From: a bacterium
GTDB lineage: Bacteria > Spirochaetota > UBA4802 > UBA5550
Reading direction: 5' to 3'
NCBI GenBank assembly: GCA_024224995.1
Contig: JAAENB010000074.1
Coordinates: forward strand, 1 to 18,176
DNA length: 18,176 nt
The notes under the pieces were generated by a model. The model saw only the letters and a list, made by a program, of their open reading frames with translations. It was not told the DNA's origin and ran no database searches. How positions within the stretch are numbered: the stretch's first letter is position 1; each line of letters begins with the position of its first letter. This document shows, piece after piece, positions 7,801 to 16,000 of the stretch. The translations under genes and the position numbers were made by a program.

Positions 7801-8394
7801 CTATCCTATTTGAAATCTGCTAAAATTCCCTACTTCAATATTCTCTCCATAGGTTGCGACCTTCTCTTTAATAAGGTCTTTTATTTTTACCTTGGACTCC
7901 TTGATATATTCCTGCTCAAGAAGACATATTTCACTATAAAACTTATTCAGTTTTCCCTCAACTATTTTTTCAATTACATTATCCGGTTTTCCGGAATCCT
8001 TCATTTGCGCCCGGTAGATTTCTTTTTCTCTTTCTACATCTTCCGCCGGTACATCTTCAATGTTAACATATAACGGACTCGCTGCCGCTACCTGCATACA
8101 GAGTTCCTTTGCCAGGTTCCTGAAATCATCATTTTTTGCAACAAAATCCGTTACTGTTTTCAGTTCAAGAAGCACGCCTATTTTCTGGTTGCTGTGAATA
8201 TAGGATGCTACAATCCCTTCACTTGCTTCTCTTTCCATCTTCTTATCGGCTGCTGCAAGTCCTTTCTTTCTTAAAAGGTCTACTGCCTTATCCATATCGC
8301 AGTCTACCTCGATCAATGCCTTTTTGCAATCGAGCATTCCTGCCTGGGTCTTTTCCCTGAGTTCCTTTATCATGTCAGTTGTTACTTCTGCCAC
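7801..8394 (-). CDS. tsf: Elongation factor Ts, short form
   Basis: EF-Ts is the nucleotide exchange factor that releases GDP from EF-Tu. The N-terminal UBA-like domain (KELREKTQAGMLDCKKAL, residues 10-27) and the EF-Tu-contacting TDFVAKND (82-89) are present. At 197 residues it is well short of E. coli EF-Ts (283) and resembles the short forms known from Thermus and Leptospira, which have a reduced core. It is not truncated by a frameshift, since the reading frame ends naturally next to pyrH. Translation begins at a GTG (8392-8394) with a strong AAGGAG six bases upstream. The gene lies 62 bases after rpsB, with no terminator visible between them. Confidence 0.96.
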   Translation of the reverse strand: MAEVTTDMIKELREKTQAGMLDCKKALIEVDCDMDKAVDLLRKKGLAAADKKMEREASEGIVASYIHSNQKIGVLLELKTVTDFVAKNDDFRNLAKELCMQVAAASPLYVNIEDVPAEDVEREKEIYRAQMKDSGKPDNVIEKIVEGKLNKFYSEICLLEQEYIKESKVKIKDLIKEKVATYGENIEVGNFSRFQIG

Positions 8395-8456
8395 TGTTTT
8401 CTCCTTAGAAATAATAAATAATTTACGCGTGTTTTGATTTGTAAGAAACCGCCCCT

Positions 8457-9332
8457 TTACCAGGAGCCGCTTCCTTTCTCCGAATCTACTTCGGAATCGT
8501 CGGCGTCCTTAGAACTTTCCTTTGACGCTTCATTGGTATCTGCTGCTTCCGCTTGAACACCAGCTTCTTCTTCGCCGCCTTCAGCAGCAGCTTCCTCTGC
8601 TGCTTGCGCTTCTTCTGCCGCTGCTGCCTGAGCAGCTTCTTCAGCCTGGCTTCCTGCCTGGCCTTCAATGATTGCCCGCGCCATTGTATCCAGAAAAAGA
8701 CCAATCGCTCTAATGGCATCATCATTTCCCGGGATCGGAAAATCGATTTCAGAAGGATCACAGTTTGTGTCTACTACCGCGAAAATAGGAATTCCAAGCT
8801 TTTTTGCTTCTCGTACCGCAATCATCTCTCTTTTGGGATCAATAATAAAAAGAGCGTCCGGCAGTCCGTCCATATTCTTGATTCCTGCCAATACCTTATT
8901 CTTTTTCTCAAGCTCTCTATGCAGATCAAGCCGTTCCTTTTTGGTTTCAGCGTCCCATATGTCGGTCTCCTGCATTTTCTCCAGGTCTTTAAGCCTTTTA
9001 ATAGAATCACTTACCGTATGAAAATTAGTTAAAAGCCCTCCGAGCCATCTTTCAGCAACATAAAACATGTTACACTTGTCACTATATGTTACAATCGCTC
9101 CTTGAGCCTGCTTCTTTGTTCCCACAAATAGAACTTTTCCACCATTTTCTGCTATGTCTTTCATCGCGCTGTAAGCGAATTTTAACCGCTGCATGGTTTT
9201 CTGTAAATCGATAATGTGAATCCCGTTCCTTGCCGTAAAAATAAACTGGGACATCTTCGGGTTCCATCTCCTGGTCTGGTGACCGAAATGAACTCCTGAT
9301 TCCAATAATGCTTTCATTGATACTACTGCCAA
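8457..9332 (-). CDS. rpsB: 30S ribosomal protein S2 with acidic C-terminal tail
   Basis: S2 assembles late onto the small ribosomal subunit. Family motifs include [15 protein letters not shown] (13-27), [17 protein letters not shown] (30-46), [10 protein letters not shown] (94-103) and the C-terminal [22 protein letters not shown] stretch (188-209). Residues from about 225 to 291 form an Ala/Glu-rich, then Ser/Asp-rich, low-complexity extension beyond the folded domain. Such tails occur in several S2 proteins and are probably disordered. The start is a TTG (9330-9332), supported by AGGGGGT seven bases upstream; the next in-frame ATG would be badly spaced. It heads the housekeeping cluster. 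Confidence 0.96.
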   Translation of the reverse strand: MAVVSMKALLESGVHFGHQTRRWNPKMSQFIFTARNGIHIIDLQKTMQRLKFAYSAMKDIAENGGKVLFVGTKKQAQGAIVTYSDKCNMFYVAERWLGGLLTNFHTVSDSIKRLKDLEKMQETDIWDAETKKERLDLHRELEKKNKVLAGIKNMDGLPDALFIIDPKREMIAVREAKKLGIPIFAVVDTNCDPSEIDFPIPGNDDAIRAIGLFLDTMARAIIEGQAGSQAEEAAQAAAAEEAQAAEEAAAEGGEEEAGVQAEAADTNEASKESSKDADDSEVDSEKGSGSW

Positions 9333-9503
9333 TTAAATTACCCCCTGGTATTAATTTTAATTTCCTGCTCAATATGACAAACCAGGCACAAGTATGCCGG
9401 TAAGCCTTTACAATAATATAACCAATTACGTACTTGCCTTTTCATTATTTAATAACATGAAGAAGCAACCGGCCTTTGCCGATTTAAATATATGTGCTTT
9501 TTT
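9333..9503 (-). promoter_or_regulatory. rpsB 5' leader and likely promoter region
   Basis: This stretch of about 170 bases separates the terminator of the upstream operon from rpsB, so the rpsB cluster's promoter should be here. A -10-like TATATT reads leftward at 9415-9420, but the -35 position 17 bases upstream (GAAAAG) is poor, so the exact promoter is unresolved. A hairpin with arms ACC-G-GC-A/TGCCTGGT, one G-U pair and one bulge (9381-9401) would sit in the leader about 50 bases before the start codon. S2 controls its own operon through the leader in some bacteria; whether this hairpin does so is speculation. Confidence 0.4.
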
Positions 9504-9540
9504 GAAAAAAACACAATTGTTAGCCGCAGGTGCGGCCTAA
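9504..9540 (-). terminator. Rho-independent terminator after the DUF4321-like gene
   Basis: Read leftward, a stem GCCGCA-CC-TGCGGC (9536-9523), extended by TTA/TAA outside it, is followed after about eleven bases by a run of seven T (9511-9505). It lies about 11 bases beyond the stop of the small membrane protein gene and before the rpsB leader. It therefore separates the signalling operon from the ribosomal protein operon. Confidence 0.65.
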
Positions 9541-9550
9541 ATCTCTTCGC

Positions 9551-9787
9551 CTATACTTTCCGGAAAGCTATAATTCCAATAACAATTCCCAGGATAGTCG
9601 AAAGACTTAAATCGATACTGGCGCTTATAAACACCAGTTTAAAACTTATAGACTCGGTTAAATTGATTGTGATAACCGATAATGAAGGGAGCAATTTTAC
9701 TATAAGTGCTCCTAGTGCCGACCCAAGAATAGCGCCGATGATTAAAAAGGCTATAAAATAGCCCATATTTGTTCGTTCAAACCTCAT
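9551..9787 (-). CDS. Small membrane protein, DUF4321-like
   Basis: The 78-residue protein has two hydrophobic segments (about 8-32 with GAILGSALGALI, and 52-75 with STILGIVIGIIAF), ending in R-K-V. The arrangement of a glycine-rich first helix, a short extracytoplasmic loop and a second helix ending in a positive charge resembles the DUF4321 family of small membrane proteins, whose function is unknown. The ATG at 9787 has AGAGAG about nine bases upstream. A second Met at residue 8 (9766) is an alternative start. The gene lies 88 bases after the methyltransferase gene and is closed by its own terminator, so it may be transcribed alone as well as from the upstream operon. Confidence 0.75.
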   Translation of the reverse strand: MRFERTNMGYFIAFLIIGAILGSALGALIVKLLPSLSVITINLTESISFKLVFISASIDLSLSTILGIVIGIIAFRKV

Positions 9788-9836
9788 TCAACACAACTCT
9801 CTTGAAGTATATTCATAAATTTACTATAGGTGGTTT

Positions 9837-9842
9837 TGTCAA
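9837..9842 (-). promoter_or_regulatory. Possible -35 element upstream of the DUF4321-like gene
   Basis: A perfect leftward TTGACA lies in the 88-base gap before the small membrane protein. The best -10 candidate, TATGAA at 19-base spacing, is weak, and a better TATACT stands 25 bases away, too far for a standard promoter. It is a tentative secondary promoter only. Confidence 0.3.
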
Positions 9843-9875
9843 GTTTTTTTTGTCATATTCCAGGGAAATAGTCCT

Positions 9876-10637
9876 TTACCGTGCCTCACACACCACGATC
9901 TGCTTTGTATCCGTTGGAATAAAATGGCTTTCATCGAATTGTCCGTATTTTGCTATAATCCCGAAGCCGTTTTGTTCCAGTATGGAATTTAGTCTTTCCG
10001 GGTAAAATACCCTGAGGCTATAATCAACAACCACCTCTTCTTTTTGCCCCTTTATTTTATAGTACCATTTTATATTTTCAAGCTCATTTTCACTATCATA
10101 CAGACTGCTCATGTTAACGATTACCCTCCCCTTGCCGTAGGGATCGATATACTCGGTTATGGGAAAGCGCCTGTCGTGGGTCATTTCCGGCAAATCCGGG
10201 TCGGGATTCATCACATCTATTACAAAGAGCCCTTCCGGCGCAAGATGCTTTTTTACATTGGCCAGGGCCGCCTCAAGGCTTTCATCATCGGACAGATGCT
10301 GGAGCGCGTTAAAAGGAAAGATGACGCAATTAAATTTTCTTTCCAGGTTAAAATCCCGGCAATCGGCCCGGATGAACTCAATAGAAAGACCTTTGTCGGC
10401 GGCTTTTTTCTTCGCGTGGTCGACCATAGGGCTCAAGAGTTCCAGCCCCGTAATATCATAGCCTGCTTCGGCTATGGGTATGGTAATCCTGCCCGTTCCG
10501 CAGCCCAGTTCCAGTACGGGCTCTCCGTAAAAAGAGATTTGCCGCAGGTAAAATTTTATATCTTTTACATAGTCTTTATAATGGGCATCATAGTGAACCG
10601 GGTCACTATAGAGGTCCGAACAATCGAGCGGTTTCAT
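9876..10637 (-). CDS. Class I SAM-dependent methyltransferase
   Basis: The 253-residue cytoplasmic protein has the Rossmann-type SAM-binding motif I VLELGCGTGR (41-50). A post-I acidic residue sits in ITGLELLSPM (E66), motif II includes RADCRDF (90-96), and CVIFPFNALQHL (104-115) corresponds to the motif before the substrate pocket. A beta-rich C-terminal half (about 160-253) may shape the substrate site. The substrate is not identifiable; small molecules, lipids or proteins are all possible. The ATG has AAGGA six bases upstream. It is 27 bases downstream of the secreted-protein gene and is probably in the same transcript. Confidence 0.88.
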   Translation of the reverse strand: MKPLDCSDLYSDPVHYDAHYKDYVKDIKFYLRQISFYGEPVLELGCGTGRITIPIAEAGYDITGLELLSPMVDHAKKKAADKGLSIEFIRADCRDFNLERKFNCVIFPFNALQHLSDDESLEAALANVKKHLAPEGLFVIDVMNPDPDLPEMTHDRRFPITEYIDPYGKGRVIVNMSSLYDSENELENIKWYYKIKGQKEEVVVDYSLRVFYPERLNSILEQNGFGIIAKYGQFDESHFIPTDTKQIVVCEAR

Positions 10638-10664
10638 AAGTTTCCTTTAAATATCATTTATATA

Positions 10665-11294
10665 TCACTTTAAATATCGCAGAAAAAGCTTTTCAAGCCC
10701 TTTTCCCGTCTTTTTTTCGACTTTTTTAAACCGGATCTTCACAACTGTCTCTTTATGGGGATGGGTTTCGGGATACCCGGTTTCTTTCTTTTTTGAGTAC
10801 TCCCATTTCCCTTTTACCCGGTACTCATAAAAATAGGAATAATACATCCTTTTCTTTTTAGCCTCAACCGTCAAACGGTTAAAAACCGGTCCCGGATTTT
10901 TACTCAGGAAAGCTGATTTATCCTTTAACGTTACCCGTATTTTCGCGGGGTAAAAACGGTAGGTCTTTTTGTTGATCTTCTCCCCTTTCCATTTGAGGAA
11001 TTCAAGAGTGCTAATATCGCTCACCGCGACCTTTCTTATTTGCGTTTTTCCCTTTGTTACTACAATAAATGAAATGGAACCACTGGAAAAAAGGAGATTT
11101 TCTTCTACATATTTTTTATTCGCGAAATCAATACGAACCGGGTACCAGGCTGCGGTCTTTTTTGTGTTTTTATTAAGAAATACATCAGGGACCGCGGGCT
11201 CATCAGGCGCTTTTACTTCGGCAAAAAGCATAAGCGACACTAGCGGAAAAACACAGAGTCCAACAAACAGACCGGCGGCGATTTTTATCGGCAT
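10665..11294 (-). CDS. Secreted or membrane-anchored hypothetical protein
   Basis: I do not recognise this family. The open frame extends back to 11381, but that would overlap the phosphatase gene by 80 bases. A start at the ATG (11292-11294), or at an in-frame TTG six bases earlier, gives a clean signal sequence or anchor (IKIAAGLFVGLCVFPLVSLM) and leaves a gap of about 7 bases after the phosphatase stop. An AAGG inside the end of that gene favours the TTG (5-6 base spacing) over the ATG (12). The rest (about 180 residues) is very Lys-rich and probably mostly beta strands, with a tyrosine-rich MYYSYFYEYRVKGKWEYSKK segment. No catalytic motif is visible. Its position directly behind the sensor phosphatase suggests an envelope-side role in the same pathway, by context only. 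Confidence 0.75.
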   Translation of the reverse strand: MPIKIAAGLFVGLCVFPLVSLMLFAEVKAPDEPAVPDVFLNKNTKKTAAWYPVRIDFANKKYVEENLLFSSGSISFIVVTKGKTQIRKVAVSDISTLEFLKWKGEKINKKTYRFYPAKIRVTLKDKSAFLSKNPGPVFNRLTVEAKKKRMYYSYFYEYRVKGKWEYSKKKETGYPETHPHKETVVKIRFKKVEKKTGKGLEKLFLRYLK

Positions 11295-11301
11295 ACACAA
11301 C

Positions 11302-13827
11302 TTAGCCCTTCGCCTCATTGTTCTCTTTCTTAACTCTCTTTGCTTCTTTAATCCTGTTAAGTTCTTTTTTCGCTCTTTCATGAGCGGGATTTATTACAAG
11401 AATCTTTTTCCACAATTGAACCGCATCTTTTATTTTTCCCAGTTTCATCAAAGACAGACCGGATATTTCCAGCGCATCCACAAAATTATTCCGGAGCTGC
11501 GCGGCCTTTTGAGCTGTCCGGTCGGCCATGGTATAATTTTTCAAATTAAAATAGGCTTCGGCCAGGTGTCCCCATACATTGGCGTCTATTTCATTATAGA
11601 GTAAATGTTCACTGAGATGTTCTACGGCCTTTAAATAATTCCCATCCTGCAAATAACACTCTCCAATATATAAATGCGATATCTTATCGGCAGATTCCAC
11701 TTTGAGCGCCTCATTCAACTCCGCAATCGCTTCCTTGAATTGCTTTTTCGCCAGGTACTTAAAACCCTGTTCTCGATGAGTAACCAGCTTTTGGTACGCG
11801 GGATCAATCTCAATGAGGACAAAGCTTACATCATCGCTCTGTTCCGTTCCCCGGGCAAACTCCTCCCATTCGGAAATAATTTTTTCCTTTGCTTCTTTTA
11901 TCGGCAGGTTCGCGGTCTCCAATAATAATTCCGACAGCCGCTCAATAGTGAACGTTTCCTCCTTTTTATTTTTGCAATCACTAATTCCGTCGGTATATAA
12001 AAACATGCGATCCCCGTAATTCAACACATCCTGCCCATCCTCATACATACTGTTCGCGATTGGCAGATACCCCATAAACAGGCCGTTTGTGTCCCAGTGA
12101 TCAATAGTATTATCGTTTTTTCGCAGCACCAGGGCCATCTGGTGAGAGGCATTACAATAAAAGACCTCAAAAGAAGGACTGATCACAACAAAAAAAGCCG
12201 TAACAAAGTCATCGGTCTTGATTGTTTTTATGAGCTCATTATTGACCTGGATAAAAATATCCCGGGGAAACAGATGACTTTGTATGGCATCGGAAAAACT
12301 GATCTTAGCCATTGCGGTAATAAAAGCAGCGGGCATGCCATGACCGGAAACATCAGCAATAAGCACGCCAATGTACCCTCCCTTCATGAGGAAGATATCA
12401 TAAAAATCTCCCCCCACTTTCCCCATAGACCGGTAAAACGCGTCAATCCTGACACCTTCATGATAGTACGGCATTTCCGGAAGTATCCCCTCCTGAATAT
12501 TTGCCGCCAATTCAAGCTCCTGCACTATCTCCTTATTGTTCCGCTCCATCTTTTTCAGCGTTTTATTCAACTCACCGGTTCTCTCTTCTATGGAATTTTC
12601 CAGGTTCAGATTGAGCGACTCCAGCTTCCCCTTCATAAAATTGATATTCTCTGCCATGCCAAACGAGATCAATATCACGCTAATAAGAGAAGACGCCTGC
12701 TGGCTTAAGCGGATAAAAATATTTCCCGGTAATATCGAAAAAACATACAGAGAATATGATACCGTCCCGATCCAGAAAATAGTCCAGGCTAGAACGTAAA
12801 AACGGGCCGGCCTGTATCCGTTTTTCGCGACAATAAATGAGCCCACTACCAGGAGAATGGCCGTTAATACTATAGCAAGAACAGAAAGCCTGAGTACAAA
12901 AAGATGTTCAAAGATTATGGAAAACGGAAGACAGACCAGGCATATGAGCATTATTGCAATCGCGATTAGATCAATCCTGGGAATAGTCACTTTCGTGTTC
13001 ATAAAGCTCCGGGAAAACTGAATGGCAAATATTACCGTACTCAGGATAAAAAAGACTACGCTCGTATTTGCCAGCGTTACGGACCGGGGCCAGATATATT
13101 GAAACGCCAGGCCGTCATTTGCCAGCTGAAACATGAGAAAAGAAAAACAAAACAGGATATAATACAAATAACTGGAAATACGCAGCGTAAAGAACATAAA
13201 TAAATGGTATATCACCATTATTAACATAGCTCCGTAATAAATTCCCAGGATTGCGTACTCCAGGTTCATGTTCTTATAAAAGGCCCGGGGAGAACTCATT
13301 TTTAACGAAAAATTCATTGCCCCGCTGGTTTGTATCCTCACATAACAGGTATGCTCTTCCGCGTTTTTTTCTTTTAGCTTGAAAATGAAGTTCCTGTATT
13401 CCACCTCCCGTTTACCAAAATCGAGCTTGTCTCCCGCCACTCTTTCCCCGGAGAGCTTTCCTGCCGCGTCCCGGACATAGAGATCAATCCTGTCGAGATT
13501 GGGGTTGTCAATTTCAAGATACCATTCAATATCCTTAGCGGTTGGATTTTTTATCGCAAAGCGTATCCAGTATACCGATGAAGTAAATCCAAAACTATAG
13601 GTATCCTGATTATAAAATTGATATGATGAAGTAAAGTAGGATGATGCTGCGTCATTGATGGTGAGGGCTTGTTCTCTATCTTCAAGAACCTCCAGGTGGC
13701 TGGCCAGGGGATAGTCTGTTGTGTCCGGGTCCAGCTGAACGGGTTCTACAGCATACAGCCCGATGCCCGGAATCAACAACGCCAATGTTACCAGAACAAA
13801 AAGGGTTCGCTTACCTATAGCAATCAC
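11302..13827 (-). CDS. 7TM-DISM sensor SpoIIE-type PP2C phosphatase with TPR tail
   Basis: The 841-residue protein has a signal peptide (1-26), a periplasmic 7TMR-DISMED2-like beta domain (about 27-175, with YWIRFAIKNP at 86-95), and a seven-helix 7TMR-DISM membrane region (about 190-395). A coiled coil (396-445) leads to a SpoIIE-family serine phosphatase domain (about 450-672). Its metal-binding acidic residues fit D474 (VGGDF), D492 (ADVSGHGMPAA), D613 (YTDGISD) and D665/D666 (EQSDDVSF). Three to four TPR repeats (about 680-825) follow. Known RsbU/SpoIIE relatives dephosphorylate STAS anti-anti-sigma factors to release a sigma factor; that target is inferred, since no STAS or anti-sigma gene is near. 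Start is a GTG (13825-13827) overlapping the previous stop by four bases, with no Shine-Dalgarno, so coupled translation is likely. Confidence 0.93.
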   Translation of the reverse strand: MIAIGKRTLFVLVTLALLIPGIGLYAVEPVQLDPDTTDYPLASHLEVLEDREQALTINDAASSYFTSSYQFYNQDTYSFGFTSSVYWIRFAIKNPTAKDIEWYLEIDNPNLDRIDLYVRDAAGKLSGERVAGDKLDFGKREVEYRNFIFKLKEKNAEEHTCYVRIQTSGAMNFSLKMSSPRAFYKNMNLEYAILGIYYGAMLIMVIYHLFMFFTLRISSYLYYILFCFSFLMFQLANDGLAFQYIWPRSVTLANTSVVFFILSTVIFAIQFSRSFMNTKVTIPRIDLIAIAIMLICLVCLPFSIIFEHLFVLRLSVLAIVLTAILLVVGSFIVAKNGYRPARFYVLAWTIFWIGTVSYSLYVFSILPGNIFIRLSQQASSLISVILISFGMAENINFMKGKLESLNLNLENSIEERTGELNKTLKKMERNNKEIVQELELAANIQEGILPEMPYYHEGVRIDAFYRSMGKVGGDFYDIFLMKGGYIGVLIADVSGHGMPAAFITAMAKISFSDAIQSHLFPRDIFIQVNNELIKTIKTDDFVTAFFVVISPSFEVFYCNASHQMALVLRKNDNTIDHWDTNGLFMGYLPIANSMYEDGQDVLNYGDRMFLYTDGISDCKNKKEETFTIERLSELLLETANLPIKEAKEKIISEWEEFARGTEQSDDVSFVLIEIDPAYQKLVTHREQGFKYLAKKQFKEAIAELNEALKVESADKISHLYIGECYLQDGNYLKAVEHLSEHLLYNEIDANVWGHLAEAYFNLKNYTMADRTAQKAAQLRNNFVDALEISGLSLMKLGKIKDAVQLWKKILVINPAHERAKKELNRIKEAKRVKKENNEAKG

Positions 13828-14639
13828 TTTTTAAATTCATTAAAGTATATATTCAAAATCAGTTCTATCTCTTTATCCGACGCTTCCAGTTTCTCTTTTT
13901 CAAGTTTTTTAGATATGGCATCCGTCCCCAGCTTCGGGTCTTCTGTTTTTATGTCTATTATTCTCTCAAGAACTTTCTTTTTTACCGCTGTTGCCCCGCT
14001 AAAAAAACCGGAATTATGGAGAGTGAGGATCGTGTATCGCAATTTATTATACTGCTCCAGGAGCTTTTTATTCTTCTCTTCCAGGTCATTCAGTTTCTTC
14101 AGGAAATAATCCGGATCACGCCTCTTTATGTACGCTAAGGGATCTTTTATTGCCTCATTTAAATTCTTACTCAGCCGCTCTTCATCCACAAAGTCATCTT
14201 TAACTCTTACTAATAAGTTATCTTTGGTAATCCTGAAATTATATTTTAGTTTATATTCACGGGACTCAATATAGGTAAACATCATTCCCGCAGGAAGATA
14301 TTTAAGAATGTCTACAGTCTTATATTTGAACTCTGAGGGGACAATTATTATCTGGATTATTTCATTCGATACAAGAAAATTAACGTTTCGTACCTTCATG
14401 TTTTTCCAGGTTCGAAAACTCTTGTTTAATTCTATAATCTTGCTGCCCTTATCGTCCGCGAGCGTTCCAAAGTATTTTACCCCAAATGTAGTCCCGGCCT
14501 CATCCGCAATAACCAGGTTGGTCTCATTTTCTTCCTGCCGGGTATCCTGCACCCGCAATCCCTGGGCGCTCCAGTCAAACGCATACACCCCGGTTGCGGC
14601 AAAAAGAATAATTAAACAAAGGATTATATACTTTTTCAT
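13824..14639 (-). CDS. Secreted protein of unknown family
   Basis: I do not recognise this 271-residue protein. It begins with a clear signal peptide (MKKYIILCLIILFAATGVYA, probable cleavage after A20; no lipobox cysteine). The mature N-terminal part (about 21-150) looks beta-rich. A helical, probably coiled-coil segment with LNDLEEKNKKLLEQYNKLR is at about 178-197. The C-terminal 60 residues (about 212-271) form Lys/Glu-rich helices whose spacing resembles a winged-helix fold, which would be odd in an exported protein. The ATG overlaps the previous stop (ATGA) and has AGGAG six bases upstream. Tight overlap on both sides places it between the coiled-coil membrane protein and the phosphatase, suggesting a periplasmic partner of one or both. 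Confidence 0.83.
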   Translation of the reverse strand: MKKYIILCLIILFAATGVYAFDWSAQGLRVQDTRQEENETNLVIADEAGTTFGVKYFGTLADDKGSKIIELNKSFRTWKNMKVRNVNFLVSNEIIQIIIVPSEFKYKTVDILKYLPAGMMFTYIESREYKLKYNFRITKDNLLVRVKDDFVDEERLSKNLNEAIKDPLAYIKRRDPDYFLKKLNDLEEKNKKLLEQYNKLRYTILTLHNSGFFSGATAVKKKVLERIIDIKTEDPKLGTDAISKKLEKEKLEASDKEIELILNIYFNEFKK

Positions 14640-16000
14640 AGTTTCTCCTGATTCATCTCTAATAATATTTTATCAAATGCCTGTATCCTCTTTTTCATGC
14701 CTGTTCCATCACCCGGGGCTGACTCTATCTGCTTTGCCCGCATTTCTCCCCTGGATTTGATAAATTGTATCTTTCCGATAAATTCATCATCATGACGAAA
14801 AACAAGAGCTGTTCTTCCTTCTGTGATGTTATGCAGCTTATTAATATGAATAATAATACTGCTCTTTTTACGAGGATCAATAATATACCCGCTTTCGGGC
14901 CGTACTTTTAATATCGTGTCAAAGGCGTACCGGTAATTGCGAATAGTTTTGTTTTTATTATCAACAGTGGCAGTGAGTCCTATCCACATAGCTTCATAAT
15001 CATAAATAATGGACCGCGACAAAAAGCTGATCCTTGACAAAGAAGGCGGCACGGAATTCATATACGGCACCCGCATTAACCTCCGCATCAAAACATCATG
15101 ACTGCCTATTTTCATTCTCAGTATCCCAAATTCCGCTTCACTGTAGATTCCTTCTTTACTGAGCAGGGGATTGTACTTTTGCAGCTCTGTCACCTTTTTA
15201 CTCGAAGCCGGGTCCACTTTTGACTGCAAAACTTCCTTTATCCGTTTTGACCTAAAAAACGGGTTATACTTCAATTTCAATGATTTGATATACCGCTCAT
15301 AATATCTCTTCTGAGAAGCCAATTCCCTCTTATGGGTCTTCTGCATGGCTTTTGCCTTTATTGAATAGAGCCTGTCATAATTGGTGAGTATGGCTCCCGA
15401 TTTTTTTATTCCGTCTTTATAGCTTTTATCACTAGTTGACATACTCTTTTCAATAGCGGCAATTTCCCTCTTTTTGGCCGCGATCCTCTTGTCGTACCAC
15501 GCGGCTTTATGGCTTACTTTTCTCTGTTCCGCTTTATCAATAGCTGCTACTTTTGCCGCGATATCCTCATCAGGAAGAGGCTGGGAATAGACGTTCTCTT
15601 TCTTCATATTAAACTCGTCTTTTAAATCGAGAACCGCGTTCTGCTTTTTGAATTTCAAATCTTCCAGCTCACGCCTGGCTACATCCACTTCACTCTCGTT
15701 CTTCTTTGCCGTGTCTATGAGCTCCCGCAGACGCAGATCTTGAAATTCATTGATATTTATATCCACATTCTTGCTTTGTTCACTTATATAATTTGTCAGC
15801 AATATGGTCCCGGCGACTACTGCTCCAATAAACAGTACAATAAAAAGATTGAGGAGTATATTCCGGTTCTTCTTGGTCTTTGCGAACTCATCTTCAAGTG
15901 AGTACAACATGGCCTGACCATCGATATCATGCACTTCCTCGGGAAGAAACTGCGACCTGCTAACTTCCAGATCCTTGTTTATTTCGTTTTCATTTCCCAT
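14636..16000 (-). CDS. Transmembrane coiled-coil protein of unknown function
   Basis: The family is not recognised. From the ATG at 16000 the protein has 454 residues. It has a short acidic cytoplasmic N-terminus (1-44), one membrane helix (about 48-72), a long charged coiled coil (about 87-242, Lys/Glu/Ala-rich) and a C-terminal domain (about 290-430) with predicted beta strands. The pattern G-R-T-A-L-V-F-R-x-D-D-E-F-I-G (395-409) in that domain resembles small beta-barrel modules in spirochaete envelope proteins. An alternative GTG start at 16024 adds eight residues and has AAAGGA ten bases upstream. The gene overlaps the cyclase by 22 (ATG) or 46 (GTG) bases and the next gene by four. With most of the protein outside the membrane, it may carry a signal between the cyclase and the secreted protein. 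This is inference from order and topology. Confidence 0.82.
   Translation of the reverse strand: MGNENEINKDLEVSRSQFLPEEVHDIDGQAMLYSLEDEFAKTKKNRNILLNLFIVLFIGAVVAGTILLTNYISEQSKNVDININEFQDLRLRELIDTAKKNESEVDVARRELEDLKFKKQNAVLDLKDEFNMKKENVYSQPLPDEDIAAKVAAIDKAEQRKVSHKAAWYDKRIAAKKREIAAIEKSMSTSDKSYKDGIKKSGAILTNYDRLYSIKAKAMQKTHKRELASQKRYYERYIKSLKLKYNPFFRSKRIKEVLQSKVDPASSKKVTELQKYNPLLSKEGIYSEAEFGILRMKIGSHDVLMRRLMRVPYMNSVPPSLSRISFLSRSIIYDYEAMWIGLTATVDNKNKTIRNYRYAFDTILKVRPESGYIIDPRKKSSIIIHINKLHNITEGRTALVFRHDDEFIGKIQFIKSRGEMRAKQIESAPGDGTGMKKRIQAFDKILLEMNQEKL

Noticed and set aside
7801..8394. tsf as a truncated gene
   Set aside because: The 197-residue length fits the known short EF-Ts type, and both ends have normal signals and neighbours.
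9415..9443. Confident rpsB promoter
   Set aside because: A TATATT is present but the -35 position has only a poor match, so I kept it as part of a tentative leader region.
10044..10673. Rightward open frame of 209 codons
   Set aside because: It is antisense to the methyltransferase, which has clear SAM-binding motifs; no supporting start signal was seen.
11295..11381. N-terminal extension of the secreted protein to 11381
   Set aside because: It would overlap the TPR end of the phosphatase by 80 bases, puts a highly basic stretch before the signal sequence, and lacks the Shine-Dalgarno support of the 11294-11300 starts.
10969..12708. Rightward open frames antisense to the phosphatase and the following gene (10969-11604 and 12097-12708)
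   Set aside because: They oppose a full-length protein with intact domains and show no recognisable domains of their own.
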